A stretch of DNA of 64,000 nucleotides, taken from contig JAXMBA010000005.1 in the NCBI GenBank assembly GCA_046350095.1, positions 186,001 through 250,000 of the forward strand, read 5' to 3'. A program made the position numbers and the translations under genes. The notes under the pieces were generated by a model, which saw only the letters and a list, made by a program, of their open reading frames with translations, did not search any database and was not told the DNA's origin. Shown one piece after another: positions 16,401-24,376 of the stretch. The DNA is from Urbifossiella sp046350095. GTDB lineage: Bacteria; Planctomycetota; Planctomycetia; Gemmatales; Gemmataceae. Numbering within the stretch: position 1 is the first letter of the stretch; every line of letters begins with the position of its first letter.

Positions 16401-18086
16401 GCCCGCGGCGAGTGGGACGCCCGCACGATGGGCCTCGCCGGCTACTCCAGCCAGCAGAACCAGGCGCCCGGGGCCGAGGTCGAGGCCTCGTTCCTCGACG
16501 CCAAGCAGCAGAACTCGCTCGGCTACTACCCGCCGGCGCACGCCCTGATCGTCCGCGGCACCGGCAAGTACCTGCCGTACGCCGGCACCAAGCTGGAGAA
16601 GGTCGGCGGCGGCATGGCCGCGGCCCCGAACCCCAAGGTGCTCGTGATCGGGCCGAACACCCCGGTCGCCCCGAAGGCCGTCCAGCCGAAGGCGCCGGCC
16701 GCCGTGGCCGCCGCGACGCCGGCCCCGAAGTCGGGCATCGTCAACCCGAAGAACGACCCGGCCCAGCTGGCCAAGTCGCTCGACTCGAACCCGAAGAAGA
16801 AGTGGAACCAGGCCGTCGAGTGGACCGTGACCGACCCCGGACTGATCGTGGCCGCGGCCGACTTCCTGATGGGCTTCGACGAGTACGGCCACGCCGCCGA
16901 GGTGCTCAAGGCCGGCATGCGGAAGGGCCTCACGACCGAGGCGTGGACGCACGGCGCGCTCCACGTGGCCCTGCAGATGTCGAACGCGGCCCCCGAGGAA
17001 GTCGAGCGGGCGGCGCTGTCGGCCATCGACCTGGACCCGGCCGACCCGGGCGCCTACATCCGCGCGGCGAAGGCCGAGGCGGAGCTGGGCAACCACGACG
17101 TGGCGGTGGCGCTGTGCCGCCGGGCCGCCGACCGCGACCCGGACCAGCCCGCGGCCTACGCCAACGCCCTCGCCTACGCCGAGAAGGCCCGGACCGTGTC
17201 GCCCGACACGGTCGAGTGGGCCGCCAGCAGCCTGCTGCGGCGCGACTTCGGCCAGACCGACGGGGTGGACTACCACGGCCGGGTGAAGGAGCTGTTGCCG
17301 CGGTTCGTGGCCCGGTTCGACGCCGCCGGCACCCCGACCCCGGGCCTCCGCCGCGCGGTGACGGAGCAGACGCAGCGCGACCTGACGATCGAGCTGCTGT
17401 GGCAGGGCGCCGCCGACCTCGACCTGACGGTGACGGAGCCGGGCGGCTCGGTGTGCACGGCGCTGACGCCCCGGTCGGTGGGCGGCGGCGTGCTGACCGG
17501 CGACCGGATCGAGCAGACGGACGACGGGCGGGCCGAGTCGTACACCGCGGCTAGCGCGTTCAGCGGCGTGTACCGGGTGACGGCGCGGACGGCGTTCGGC
17601 CGGCCGGTCGGCAACACGGCGACGCTGAAGATCACGCGGTTCAAGGGGACGCCCCGCGAGTCGCACGACCTGGTGACGATCGACCTGGGCTCGGCGACGC
17701 CGGTGGAAGTGCGGCTCGACGGCGGCAGCCGGACGGAGCTGGCCCCGGTGAACCCGGACGTGACGACGCTCCAGACGGCCGCTGCCGCGGCCCCGGTGTC
17801 GGCGGGGACGGGCACCCGCGGGTTCGGCGGCGGCGTGGCCGCGGCCGGCAGCGCGACGTCCTCGCCGGTGGCTTCGGGCTCGGCCCCGGACGCACGGCTG
17901 CCGCTGGTGGTGCAGCCGTGGGACCAGGTGATCCGCGGGACCGGGGCGTCGGCCGACATCCGGGCGACGTACCGGCTGAACCCGGACCGGCAGACGTACA
18001 GCGTGTCGGCCCAGCCGGTGTTCGCCACCGGCGGCCGCGACGTGCGGCTGCCCCGCGTGCCGCTGCTGCCGGGCGGCGGCGACTGA
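13482..18086 (+). CDS. Large exported vWA protein with STN-like, Gly-rich and TPR regions
   Basis: 1534 residues. A hydrophobic N-terminus (about 8-28) suggests export or membrane anchoring. A von Willebrand A domain spans about 92-260, with the MIDAS motif DTSAS at 99-103 and LVLFLGDGDSS later. Residues about 390-430 look like TPR helices (DDATKLYEAAAKIDPSNAEV). About 745-855 resembles the STN/secretin short domain (TTPLQEVLADLSKRYEITFV; FAVADLVIPIP). About 880-955 is Gly/Asn/Gln-rich low complexity. About 1118-1245 contains further TPR-like helices, followed by beta-rich domains to the end. Function is unknown; it may assemble at the cell envelope. The ATG at 13482 has a good ribosome site, unlike the GTG at 13455. 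Confidence 0.75.
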   Translation: MTLLTRLRVVPALLAVAAASVSIGTSLFGDFRGGTAKSPAPVENPNARPVAEDLAVTKFTNLPALTYKSTTGDTLFAWQVKPELPAAPARPRDILIVVDTSASQAGRPLQQARQIIIGLAGALAADDRVSVWTANTPAATRNLTKDFQPATSDDVKAAAAALTETEYGSGATDLKGALAKALGTMAPNRGRQQLVLFLGDGDSSYDPINEGERVALGGRMEQSDVFFFAVPLGVKVNANNLHGLAALTGGTVVRVQEDLANVSKRGEFVARLKTALDVPVLKPESVKFGADVAETFPSKLPPLRADKATLVIGKLAKATPRVGAEVKGLVGTRAVTLSLGHDLPAPLPEHFFLNLMFAQWKDAPHKDAPAMLQADRALALASTQISLYREEYITQATWAVSMNKLDDATKLYEAAAKIDPSNAEVATGLALVGRMKTGQLSKAEMEKRAAAKVEGLKIDKAGAVRMVIQEGAKEPAAQPAPAGPPGLTPRAQPDLIQEAADLKRVEEQRYRVLVDATIRRARENLKVDPDGAYAELKRQRDDIQAYAGIGDAARGRYVSDLTAVMQEIFLKGAEIKRQAAAERDQIAKTRQRLNEFDRQQAEEDRTKARIDAFRQLMQQARYELAYQEAQLMIQERVSRGQTVPSTAVASYIIGQHATQLREWRELVRIREDRFLLTMMQSEKSHIPYPDEPPVHFPPAAVWRQLTEGDGQRPGRRDRYGNTALGAQPSPSMLRLKSIIEDGLPVDLQGKDLKTTPLQEVLADLSKRYEITFVINQNAPGMEGLDQSTANANKLSASTLNGLRLGTFLDVYLRGLSVPNITYVVRPDYIEITSYEARLTDKVTTTFAVADLVIPIPSAVNQATLQQTLGVQQQTLAIFGAASGAAQFLGGGNFLGVGGNGGGQPFGGGGGAAPPGGGGQAGNPFFGGGQNGQGGIVGLGGNGGVGQFGNLGGQFGLQGGTQEALLIGVIVETVARGEWDARTMGLAGYSSQQNQAPGAEVEASFLDAKQQNSLGYYPPAHALIVRGTGKYLPYAGTKLEKVGGGMAAAPNPKVLVIGPNTPVAPKAVQPKAPAAVAAATPAPKSGIVNPKNDPAQLAKSLDSNPKKKWNQAVEWTVTDPGLIVAAADFLMGFDEYGHAAEVLKAGMRKGLTTEAWTHGALHVALQMSNAAPEEVERAALSAIDLDPADPGAYIRAAKAEAELGNHDVAVALCRRAADRDPDQPAAYANALAYAEKARTVSPDTVEWAASSLLRRDFGQTDGVDYHGRVKELLPRFVARFDAAGTPTPGLRRAVTEQTQRDLTIELLWQGAADLDLTVTEPGGSVCTALTPRSVGGGVLTGDRIEQTDDGRAESYTAASAFSGVYRVTARTAFGRPVGNTATLKITRFKGTPRESHDLVTIDLGSATPVEVRLDGGSRTELAPVNPDVTTLQTAAAAAPVSAGTGTRGFGGGVAAAGSATSSPVASGSAPDARLPLVVQPWDQVIRGTGASADIRATYRLNPDRQTYSVSAQPVFATGGRDVRLPRVPLLPGGGD

Positions 18087-18110
18087 CGCCCGGCGGCGAG
18101 TCGTGACGCG

Positions 18111-18150
18111 CCGCGGCCCGCCCGGGACAACCGGGCGGGCCGCGGTCTTT
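18111..18150 (+). terminator. Rho-independent terminator after the vWA gene
   Basis: Perfect 15-bp GC stem (18111-18125 with 18131-18145), loop GACAA, then TCTTT. Confidence 0.85.
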
Positions 18151-18182
18151 CGTGCGGCTTCCGCCCGGCGGGCGGCGCGGCG

Positions 18183-18872
18183 TCAGCCCTCGTACTCGAC
18201 GCGCCCCTCGCGCCGCTCGCCCATCAGGTTCACCTGCCAGTACCGCCCGCTCGCCGCGTCCAGGCATGTCAGCCAGCCGCCGCCGTGGGCGTAGGTGTCG
18301 ATGCACACCGCGCCGGGCACCACCTTCGGCACCCCGCCCTTCTGCGACGTGTGGCCGCACACGATGGTCTTCCCCGACACGTGCCGCATGTCGGCCCGCA
18401 GGAACTCCCAGTACAGCCACGCCTCGTCCTGCTCGTCGAGCGGGTCGCCCGGCGACAGGCCGGCGTGGACGAACACGTGCGTCGGAGTCTCGAAGTACGG
18501 CGATAGCTGGTATTCGAGGAAGTCCCAGTGCTCCTGGGGCACGTCGGCGAGGGTGCCGGCGCGGCCGCCGCCGGGGCCGTAGGAGCCGAGCGTCTGGACG
18601 CCGCCGACGCCGCGCCAGTCGGCGGCCGCGCCGCGGTCGCCGGTGCGGGCGGCGAGCATCATCAGTTCGTGGTTGCCGCGGAGGCACACGAGCCGCGACC
18701 CCTCGCGCTTCATGCGAATCAGCCGGTCGAGGACACCGCGGCTGTCGGGCCCGCGGTCCACGTAGTCGCCGAGGGTGACGACGGTGTCGGCGGCGGCCGG
18801 CGCGACCCACGCGAGCAGGTCGTCGAGCATGAGGGAGCAGCCGTGAACGTCGCCGATCGCCAGGACGCGCAT
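18183..18872 (-). CDS. PPP-family metallophosphatase (serine/threonine phosphatase-like)
   Basis: 229 residues with the three signature motifs of the family: GDVHG (7-11), GDYVDRG (35-41) and RGNHE (65-69), which bind the dinuclear metal centre. C-terminal IVCGHTSQKG and YAHGGGWLTCLD supply the remaining histidines. The size fits bacterial PrpA/PrpB and ApaH-like enzymes; protein phosphatase or diadenosine polyphosphatase activity cannot be separated by eye. There is no signal peptide. It is divergent from the PSCyt1 gene. Confidence 0.85.
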   Translation of the reverse strand: MRVLAIGDVHGCSLMLDDLLAWVAPAAADTVVTLGDYVDRGPDSRGVLDRLIRMKREGSRLVCLRGNHELMMLAARTGDRGAAADWRGVGGVQTLGSYGPGGGRAGTLADVPQEHWDFLEYQLSPYFETPTHVFVHAGLSPGDPLDEQDEAWLYWEFLRADMRHVSGKTIVCGHTSQKGGVPKVVPGAVCIDTYAHGGGWLTCLDAASGRYWQVNLMGERREGRVEYEG

Positions 18873-18894
18873 GCGGGGTGCTCCAGGGGCGACG

Positions 18895-18968
18895 GCGAGC
18901 CGGGGGTGTCAGCCCCCGGATTCCGGCTCGGGGCTACAGAATGCCGGGCGCTGACGCCCCCGGCTCGC
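18895..18968. repeat. Inverted repeat, 25-bp arms
   Basis: Arms 18895-18919 and 18944-18968 pair with two mismatches, 24 bases apart. It lies between divergent genes, so a terminator role is unlikely. Confidence 0.7.
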
Positions 18969-19032
18969 CCGGGGGTATCGTATCGGGTAAACTAATCCGA
19001 CCCCCGCCCCCCGGCACGTCGAGGCTCCGCCG

Positions 19033-22000
19033 ATGCTCGGTCTCTCCCCCCGGCTGCTGCCGCTCGCCGCCCTCGTCGCACTCGCCGTCACCGCGACCGC
19101 GCAGCCGCCCGACCACGCCGCGAAGATGGCGAAGGGGACCGAGCTGTTCAAGTCCACCGTCCGCGAGGTGCTGGCGAAGAAGTGCCAGAGCTGCCACGCC
19201 GGCACCCGCGTCGAGGGCGAGTTCGACCTCGGCACCCGCGAGGCGCTGCTCAAGGGCGGCACCGGCGGCCCGGCGGTGGTGCCCGGCGACCACAAGAAGA
19301 GCCTGCTGTACCAGCTCGTGGCGCACCAGCGCGAGCCGCACATGCCGCACGAGCGGGCCAAGCTCCCCGCCGCCGACATCGCCCGCATCGCCGAGTGGAT
19401 CGACCTCGGCGCCCCGTACGACCGCCCGCTCCTCGGCCAGGACGCCGCCTCCGCCTGGACGCGCAAAGTGGTCGCCCCGGAAGCCCGCCAACACTGGGCG
19501 TTCCAGCCGCTCAAGCGCCCCGCGGCGCCGAACACGATCGACGCCTTCGTGCAGGCGAAGCTGACGGAGAAGGGGCTCGACCTCAGCCCGCCGGCCGAGC
19601 CGCGGGTGCTCTTACGGCGCGTCTACCTCGACCTCGTCGGCCTGCCGCCGACGCCCGAGCAGGTGGACGCCTTCGAGAAGGACCACTCGCCGGCCGCGTT
19701 CGAGAAGGTGGTCGACGAACTCCTCGCGAGCCCGGCCTACGGCGAGCGGTGGGCGCGGCACTGGCTCGACCTCGTGCGGTTCGCCGAGAGCCACGGGTTC
19801 GAGCACGACTACGACCGGCCCACGGCGTACCACTACCGCGACTTCGTCATCAAGGCGCTGAACGCCGACGTGCCCTTCGACGACTTCGCCCGCTGGCAGC
19901 TCGCCGGCGACGAACTGGCCCCCGGCAACCCGCTCGCGGTGATGGCGACCGGCTACCTCGCGGCCGGCGTCCACAGCACGCAGATCACGCAGAACGAGGT
20001 CGCCAAGCACCGCTACGACGAGCTCGACGACATCGTCGCCAACGTCGGCACCACGTTTTTGGGCCTGACGGTCGGCTGCGCCCGCTGCCACGACCACAAG
20101 TACGACCCGGTGCCGGCGCGCGACTACTACCGCATGGTGAGCGCGTTCACGACCGCGGTGCGGACCGAGATGGAGTTCGACCTCGACCCCGAGAAGTACC
20201 GCCGGGAGAAGGCCGCGTTCGACGCCGCCCACGCCCCGCTGACGGCGGCCGTCAAGAAGTACGAAGCGGAGGAGCTGCCCTCGAAGCTCGCGGCGTGGGA
20301 GAAGGCTCGCGGCGACACGCCGCTGTCATTGCCGTGGGTACTCCCGGAGGTGACCGGGCTCGCGTCGGCCGGCGGGGCGACGCTCACGAAGCAGGCGGAC
20401 GGCAGCGTGCTGGTCTCGGGCAAGAACCCGACGACGGAGAACTTGAATTTCACGCTCCTGACGACCGAGACGGGCGTGAAGGCGCTCCGGGTGGAAGCGC
20501 TGACGCACCCCTCGCTGGTGCGCGGCGGCCCGGGCCGCGCGACCAACGGCAACTTCGCGCTGTCGAACGTGCGGGTGACGGCGGCGCCGAAGGACCGGCC
20601 GGAGGAGGCGAAGCGGGTGAAGCTGACGGACGCCCGCGCCACCTTCGAGCAGAAGGGGCTCGGCGTCGCGGACGCGATCGACGGCAACGTGAACAGTGCG
20701 TGGGCGGTCGACCCGCAGTTCGGCCGGGATCACGCCGCCGCGTTCGCGTTCGAGGAGCCGGTCGGCTGGGCGGGCGGCACCGTCTTCACGGTCACGCTCG
20801 CGTTCAACAACAACACCGGCCACGGCATGGGCCGCCCGCGGCTGGCCCTCAGCACCGACGCCCGCGCGGAGATCACCGCCCCCGTCGCCCCGGAGCAGGT
20901 CCGCGCCGCGCTCGCCGCCAAGGAGCGCACCCCGGCGCAGACGGCGGCGCTGCTGGCGTGGTTCGCCCCGCAGGACGCCGGCTGGCGCGAGCGGAGCAAG
21001 GCCGCCGCCGACCACCTGGCGAAGGCGCCGAAGCCGGCGCTCACCAAGGCGCTCGTCACCAGCGAGGGACTGCCGCCGATCCGGCTGCACTCGCAGGGCG
21101 ACGACTTCCTGAAGGAGACGCACTTCCTCCGCCGCGGCGACGCGGCGCAGAAGGACGGCGTGGCCGACGTGTCGTTCCTCCAGGTGCTGATGCCCGCGGC
21201 CGACGCCGAGAAGAAGTGGCTCACCCCGCCGCCGGCCGGCAGCCGCACCCGGCACACCCGCGCCGCCTTCGCCCGCTGGCTCACCGACGCCGACGGCGGC
21301 GCCGGCAACCTCGTGGCCCGGGTCATCGTCAACCGCCTGTGGGCCCGCCACCTCGGCCGCGGCATCGTCCCCACGGTGTCCGACTTCGGCGTCCGCGGCG
21401 AGCCGCCGTCGCACCCCGAGCTGCTGGACTTCCTGGCGTCCGAGCTGGTCCGCGGCGGCTGGAAGCTGAAGCCGATCCACCGGCAGATCGTGCTGAGCCG
21501 CACGTACCAGCAGGCGTCGGCCCGCGACGCGGCGAAGGAGAAGGCCGACCCGGACGGCCGGCTGTTCGGGCGGTTTCCGGTGCGGCGGCTGGAAGCGGAG
21601 GTGATCCGGGATAGTATCTTGAGCGTCGGCGGGATCCTCGACTCGACGCCGTTCGGGCCGGGCAGCCTGAACGACGGGATGACCCGCCGCAGTGTTTATT
21701 TCACGATGAAGCGCAGCCGCCTGATCCCGGCGCTGACGGTGTTCGACGCCCCCGACGGCACGGCCGGCGTGGGCGAGCGGCCGAGCACGACCGTCGCGCC
21801 GCAGGCGCTGCACCTGATGAACAACCCGCAGGTGCGGGCCGCGGCGAAGGGGCTGGCGAAGCGGGCGCTGGCGGCCGGCGACGACGCGGCGGTGGCGACC
21901 CGCGCCTACCGGCTGGCGCTGGGCCGCGCCCCGAGCGCGGGCGAGCTGGCCGACGCGACGGCGTTCCTGCGCGGCACCACGGGTGCGGCCCGCGAGGCGG

Positions 22001-22059
22001 CCGCGGCGGACTTCTGCCAGGTGCTGTTCTGCCTGAACGAGTTCCTGTACGTGGATTGA
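19033..22059 (+). CDS. Secreted PSCyt1-DUF1549-DUF1553 protein
   Basis: 1008 residues with a signal peptide (about 1-23). A c-type haem motif CQSCH (51-55) marks the Planctomycete cytochrome c domain (PSCyt1). The DUF1549 domain spans about 170-375 and includes its signature CARCHDHKYDPV (about 350-361). A beta-rich insert with a probable carbohydrate-binding fold lies at about 440-640. DUF1553 (about 730-990) holds LVARVIVNRLWARHLGRGIV and the conserved FPVRRLEAEVIRDSIL. These proteins are expanded in planctomycetes and proposed to take part in polysaccharide or sulfated-glycan use; activity is unproven. The usual DUF1501 partner is not adjacent. Confidence 0.88.
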   Translation: MLGLSPRLLPLAALVALAVTATAQPPDHAAKMAKGTELFKSTVREVLAKKCQSCHAGTRVEGEFDLGTREALLKGGTGGPAVVPGDHKKSLLYQLVAHQREPHMPHERAKLPAADIARIAEWIDLGAPYDRPLLGQDAASAWTRKVVAPEARQHWAFQPLKRPAAPNTIDAFVQAKLTEKGLDLSPPAEPRVLLRRVYLDLVGLPPTPEQVDAFEKDHSPAAFEKVVDELLASPAYGERWARHWLDLVRFAESHGFEHDYDRPTAYHYRDFVIKALNADVPFDDFARWQLAGDELAPGNPLAVMATGYLAAGVHSTQITQNEVAKHRYDELDDIVANVGTTFLGLTVGCARCHDHKYDPVPARDYYRMVSAFTTAVRTEMEFDLDPEKYRREKAAFDAAHAPLTAAVKKYEAEELPSKLAAWEKARGDTPLSLPWVLPEVTGLASAGGATLTKQADGSVLVSGKNPTTENLNFTLLTTETGVKALRVEALTHPSLVRGGPGRATNGNFALSNVRVTAAPKDRPEEAKRVKLTDARATFEQKGLGVADAIDGNVNSAWAVDPQFGRDHAAAFAFEEPVGWAGGTVFTVTLAFNNNTGHGMGRPRLALSTDARAEITAPVAPEQVRAALAAKERTPAQTAALLAWFAPQDAGWRERSKAAADHLAKAPKPALTKALVTSEGLPPIRLHSQGDDFLKETHFLRRGDAAQKDGVADVSFLQVLMPAADAEKKWLTPPPAGSRTRHTRAAFARWLTDADGGAGNLVARVIVNRLWARHLGRGIVPTVSDFGVRGEPPSHPELLDFLASELVRGGWKLKPIHRQIVLSRTYQQASARDAAKEKADPDGRLFGRFPVRRLEAEVIRDSILSVGGILDSTPFGPGSLNDGMTRRSVYFTMKRSRLIPALTVFDAPDGTAGVGERPSTTVAPQALHLMNNPQVRAAAKGLAKRALAAGDDAAVATRAYRLALGRAPSAGELADATAFLRGTTGAAREAAAADFCQVLFCLNEFLYVD

Positions 22060-22076
22060 GTGATCCGGTTTCGCCT

Positions 22077-22115
22077 GCGGCTTGGCGCTGTCCAGCGCCA
22101 AGCCGCAAGCGGCAA
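22077..22115. repeat. Inverted repeat between convergent genes, possible bidirectional terminator
   Basis: A perfect 13-bp stem (22077-22089 with 22094-22106) with loop GTCC, followed by AAGCGGCAAA. It shares the AAGCCGCAAGCGGCAAA block with 13216-13259 and fills the gap between the PSCyt1 and DedA gene ends. Confidence 0.7.
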
Positions 22116-22117
22116 AT

Positions 22118-22903
22118 TCATGACCCCTTCTTCTCCTCCGGCGGCGGCGCCTCCGGGTCGGGCAGCAGCTCCGGCAGCGCCACCGCCGGCGGCTCCGGCT
22201 TGTGGTGGTGCGCCACGTGCGCCACCACCTCCACCGCCTTCTCCACCGCGTGGACCACCGCCCCCGCCGGCTTGGCGATGATCGGCGGCACGTGCGGCGG
22301 CTCGCCGGTGCTGATCTTCCGCGTCAGCACGTACTTCTGGAACAGCGCCCCCGCCACCGCCGACAGGATCGCCACCATCACCAGCGGCCGGTACTGCTCC
22401 AGCTGACGGAACACCACCAGCACCTGGTCCGTCAGGAAGTAGGACAGCCAGAACAGCACGTTGACGCCGGGGATGGCGTACAGCCCGTCCGCCAGGATGA
22501 ACCGGCCGAACGGCACCCGCATCACGCCGGCCATGATGAAGATCGGCGTGCGGATGCCGGGCAGCAGCCGGGCGAACAGCAGCACCATGACGCCGCGGTC
22601 GTGGAAGTTCTTCTCGATCTCGGCGCGCTTGTCCGGCGGCACCAGCTTCCGCCGCACCCAGCCGATCTTCAGCAGCCGGTCGCCCCAGAACCGGCCCATG
22701 CCGTACAGGAACACGTCGCCCATCACCACCCCGGCGATGACCACCGGGAGCATCAGGTACCACTTCAGGTTCGTGCCGTCGTGGCCGACGATGATGCCGG
22801 CCATGATGACCGGCAGTTCCTCCGGCAGCGGCACCCCGCACCCCGCCGCCAGCAGCGCCAGGAAGATGCCGATGTAGCCGTAGTCGCTGAAGTGCTCGAG
22901 CAT
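22118..22903 (-). CDS. DedA/VTT family membrane protein
   Basis: 261 residues from the ATG at 22903 (MLEHFSDYGYIGIFLALLAAGCGVPLPEELPVIMAG). The segment with PLPEE, then GRFWGDRLLKIG, and FARLLPGIRTPIFIMAGVMRVPFGRF matches the DedA (VTT/SNARE-associated) domain, whose members include polyprenyl- and phospholipid transporters. About five membrane segments are present. The C-terminal 80 residues are an added His/Pro/Glu-rich cytoplasmic tail, unusual for the family. Longer upstream starts run through the inverted repeat and were rejected. Confidence 0.85.
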   Translation of the reverse strand: MLEHFSDYGYIGIFLALLAAGCGVPLPEELPVIMAGIIVGHDGTNLKWYLMLPVVIAGVVMGDVFLYGMGRFWGDRLLKIGWVRRKLVPPDKRAEIEKNFHDRGVMVLLFARLLPGIRTPIFIMAGVMRVPFGRFILADGLYAIPGVNVLFWLSYFLTDQVLVVFRQLEQYRPLVMVAILSAVAGALFQKYVLTRKISTGEPPHVPPIIAKPAGAVVHAVEKAVEVVAHVAHHHKPEPPAVALPELLPDPEAPPPEEKKGS

Positions 22904-22920
22904 CCCCGGGGGCTTCCTCA

Positions 22921-23075
22921 GGAGACAGGGGACAGGGGGGCGGGAGACAGGGACCAGAGGACCGGGAACAGCCCGAGAGTGTACCCCCGGGGCGAGTCCG
23001 TTCCTAGCCCGGGGCGCCCGGGGGGCCGTACCCAAAAATCGTATTCTGTCTCCTGTCTCGTGTCCCCTGTCTCCC
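22921..23075. repeat. Widely spaced inverted repeat of GGAGACAGGGGACA units
   Basis: GGAGACAGGGGACA (22921-22934) is matched by its reverse complement at 23062-23075, with degenerate copies of the same unit alongside on both sides. It lies between the divergent DedA and TIM-barrel genes and overlaps the space where their promoters should be. Confidence 0.6.
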
Positions 23076-23084
23076 GGGTGACCC

Positions 23085-23915
23085 ATGCAGCTCGGCCTCA
23101 TCAACTCGGCCTGGGTCCAGGCCGGCAAGGGCACCGCCTACGGCATCCGCCAGACCAAAGCCATCGGGTTCGACTCCATCGACGTCTTCGCCGACCCGCT
23201 CGACCTCGACGCGCGGGAGCGGGCGCTGATCCGCACCGAGTGCGCCGCCGCCGGGCTGCCGGTCGTCAGTGTGGCGTGCGTCGCCGTCGGGCTCATCGAC
23301 TTCAACCCGAGCGTGCGGCGGTTCCACCTGGAGCGGTGCGAGGCGTACCTCGACTTCTGCTACGAGCTGGGGGCGAAGAACCTGCTGCTGGTGCTCGGCG
23401 AGTACATCTGGGACCGGCAGGTGATCCCGCCCGCGGAGCAGTGGGCCGCCGGCGTGAGCGCGCTGAAGGACCTGGGGGCGTATGCGGCGGGGCTGGGCCT
23501 GAAGATCGCGCTGGAGCTCGAACCGTTCAAGCTGTCGCTGCTGAACGACGTGCCCAACATGCGCCGCTTCCTCGACGACGTGAACCACCCCGCCGTCGGC
23601 GCGAACATCGACGTGAGCCACCTGCAACTGGCGGGGACGAAGCCGGAGGAGTTGCGGTCGCTGAAGGGTCGGGCGTTCCACGTCCACATCAGCGACTGCG
23701 ACGGGAAAGTCCACGGCGACCTGCCGCCGGGCCGCGGCGTGGTGAACTTCGCGCCGTACCTGCGCGAGATCGCGTCGCTGGGCGTCGAGGACGCCGGCGG
23801 GGCGGTGAGCATCGAGCTCGAGTACTCGCCGGAGCCGGAGAAGATCGCCGAGTGGGTGACGGAGGCGTATGACGCCACCGCCCGGCTGCTGCGGGAGGCC
23901 GGGCTGCGGCGGTGA
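23085..23915 (+). CDS. Sugar phosphate isomerase/epimerase-like TIM-barrel protein
   Basis: 276 residues. The Xyl-isomerase-like TIM barrel (AP endonuclease 2 superfamily) is shown by ALELEPFKLSLLNDVPNMRRFLDDV, the metal-binding Glu in that strand, ANIDVSHLQL, AFHVHISDCDGKVHGDLPPGRG with His/Asp ligands, and SIELEYSP near the end. These supply the usual divalent metal ligands (Glu, Asp/His, His, Glu). The family covers inositol catabolism enzymes, hydroxypyruvate isomerase and sugar epimerases; the substrate is unknown. There is no signal peptide. Confidence 0.82.
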   Translation: MQLGLINSAWVQAGKGTAYGIRQTKAIGFDSIDVFADPLDLDARERALIRTECAAAGLPVVSVACVAVGLIDFNPSVRRFHLERCEAYLDFCYELGAKNLLLVLGEYIWDRQVIPPAEQWAAGVSALKDLGAYAAGLGLKIALELEPFKLSLLNDVPNMRRFLDDVNHPAVGANIDVSHLQLAGTKPEELRSLKGRAFHVHISDCDGKVHGDLPPGRGVVNFAPYLREIASLGVEDAGGAVSIELEYSPEPEKIAEWVTEAYDATARLLREAGLRR

Positions 23916-23944
23916 GCGGTAACCCCTTTCGCGGAGGGCGTGCC

Positions 23945-24373
23945 ATGCGACGGACGGTGTTCGCGGCGGCCGCGGTCGTGGCATTCGGGGCGGCGCAGCC
24001 GCCGAAAGACGACCCGGCGAAGGCCGAGCTGGCGAAGCTCCAGGGCGAGTGGGCGGTGAAGTCGATCGAGGTCGCGGGGATGCCGCTGCCCGGCGACCTG
24101 CCCGGGAAGCTCGTCATCGAGGGGGCGAAGTTCGGCGGCCTCGGCAGCACCATGACGATCACGCTCGACCCGACGAAGGCGCCGAAGGAGATCGACCTCG
24201 TCCGCGGGCCGGGCGGCCAGAAGTGGATGGGCCTCTACAAGCTCGACGGCGACACGCTCACCCTGTGCCTGGCGATGATCGAGAAGGGGAAGCCGGAGGC
24301 CCAGACGCGGCCGGCGGACTTCGACCGGAAGAAGGTGCAGATGCTCGTCACCGCCGTCCGGCCGAAGAAGTAG
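23945..24373 (+). CDS. TIGR03067-type secreted planctomycete protein
   Basis: 142 residues with a short signal peptide (about 1-17). AELAKLQGEWAVKSIEVAGMPLPGD, followed by beta strands and DGDTLTLCLAMIEKGKPEAQTRPADF, matches the TIGR03067 domain, a small lipocalin-like beta domain found in many copies in Gemmata and related genomes. Function is unknown. The ATG at 23945 starts the signal peptide. The gene follows the isomerase by 29 nt and ends three bases before coaC. Confidence 0.75.
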   Translation: MRRTVFAAAAVVAFGAAQPPKDDPAKAELAKLQGEWAVKSIEVAGMPLPGDLPGKLVIEGAKFGGLGSTMTITLDPTKAPKEIDLVRGPGGQKWMGLYKLDGDTLTLCLAMIEKGKPEAQTRPADFDRKKVQMLVTAVRPKK

Positions 24374-24376
24374 CGG

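Noticed and set aside
13017..17666. A 1549-codon open frame on the minus strand opposite the large vWA gene
   Set aside because: It is Arg/Gly/His-rich shadow sequence produced by high GC at third positions; the plus strand has recognisable domains throughout.
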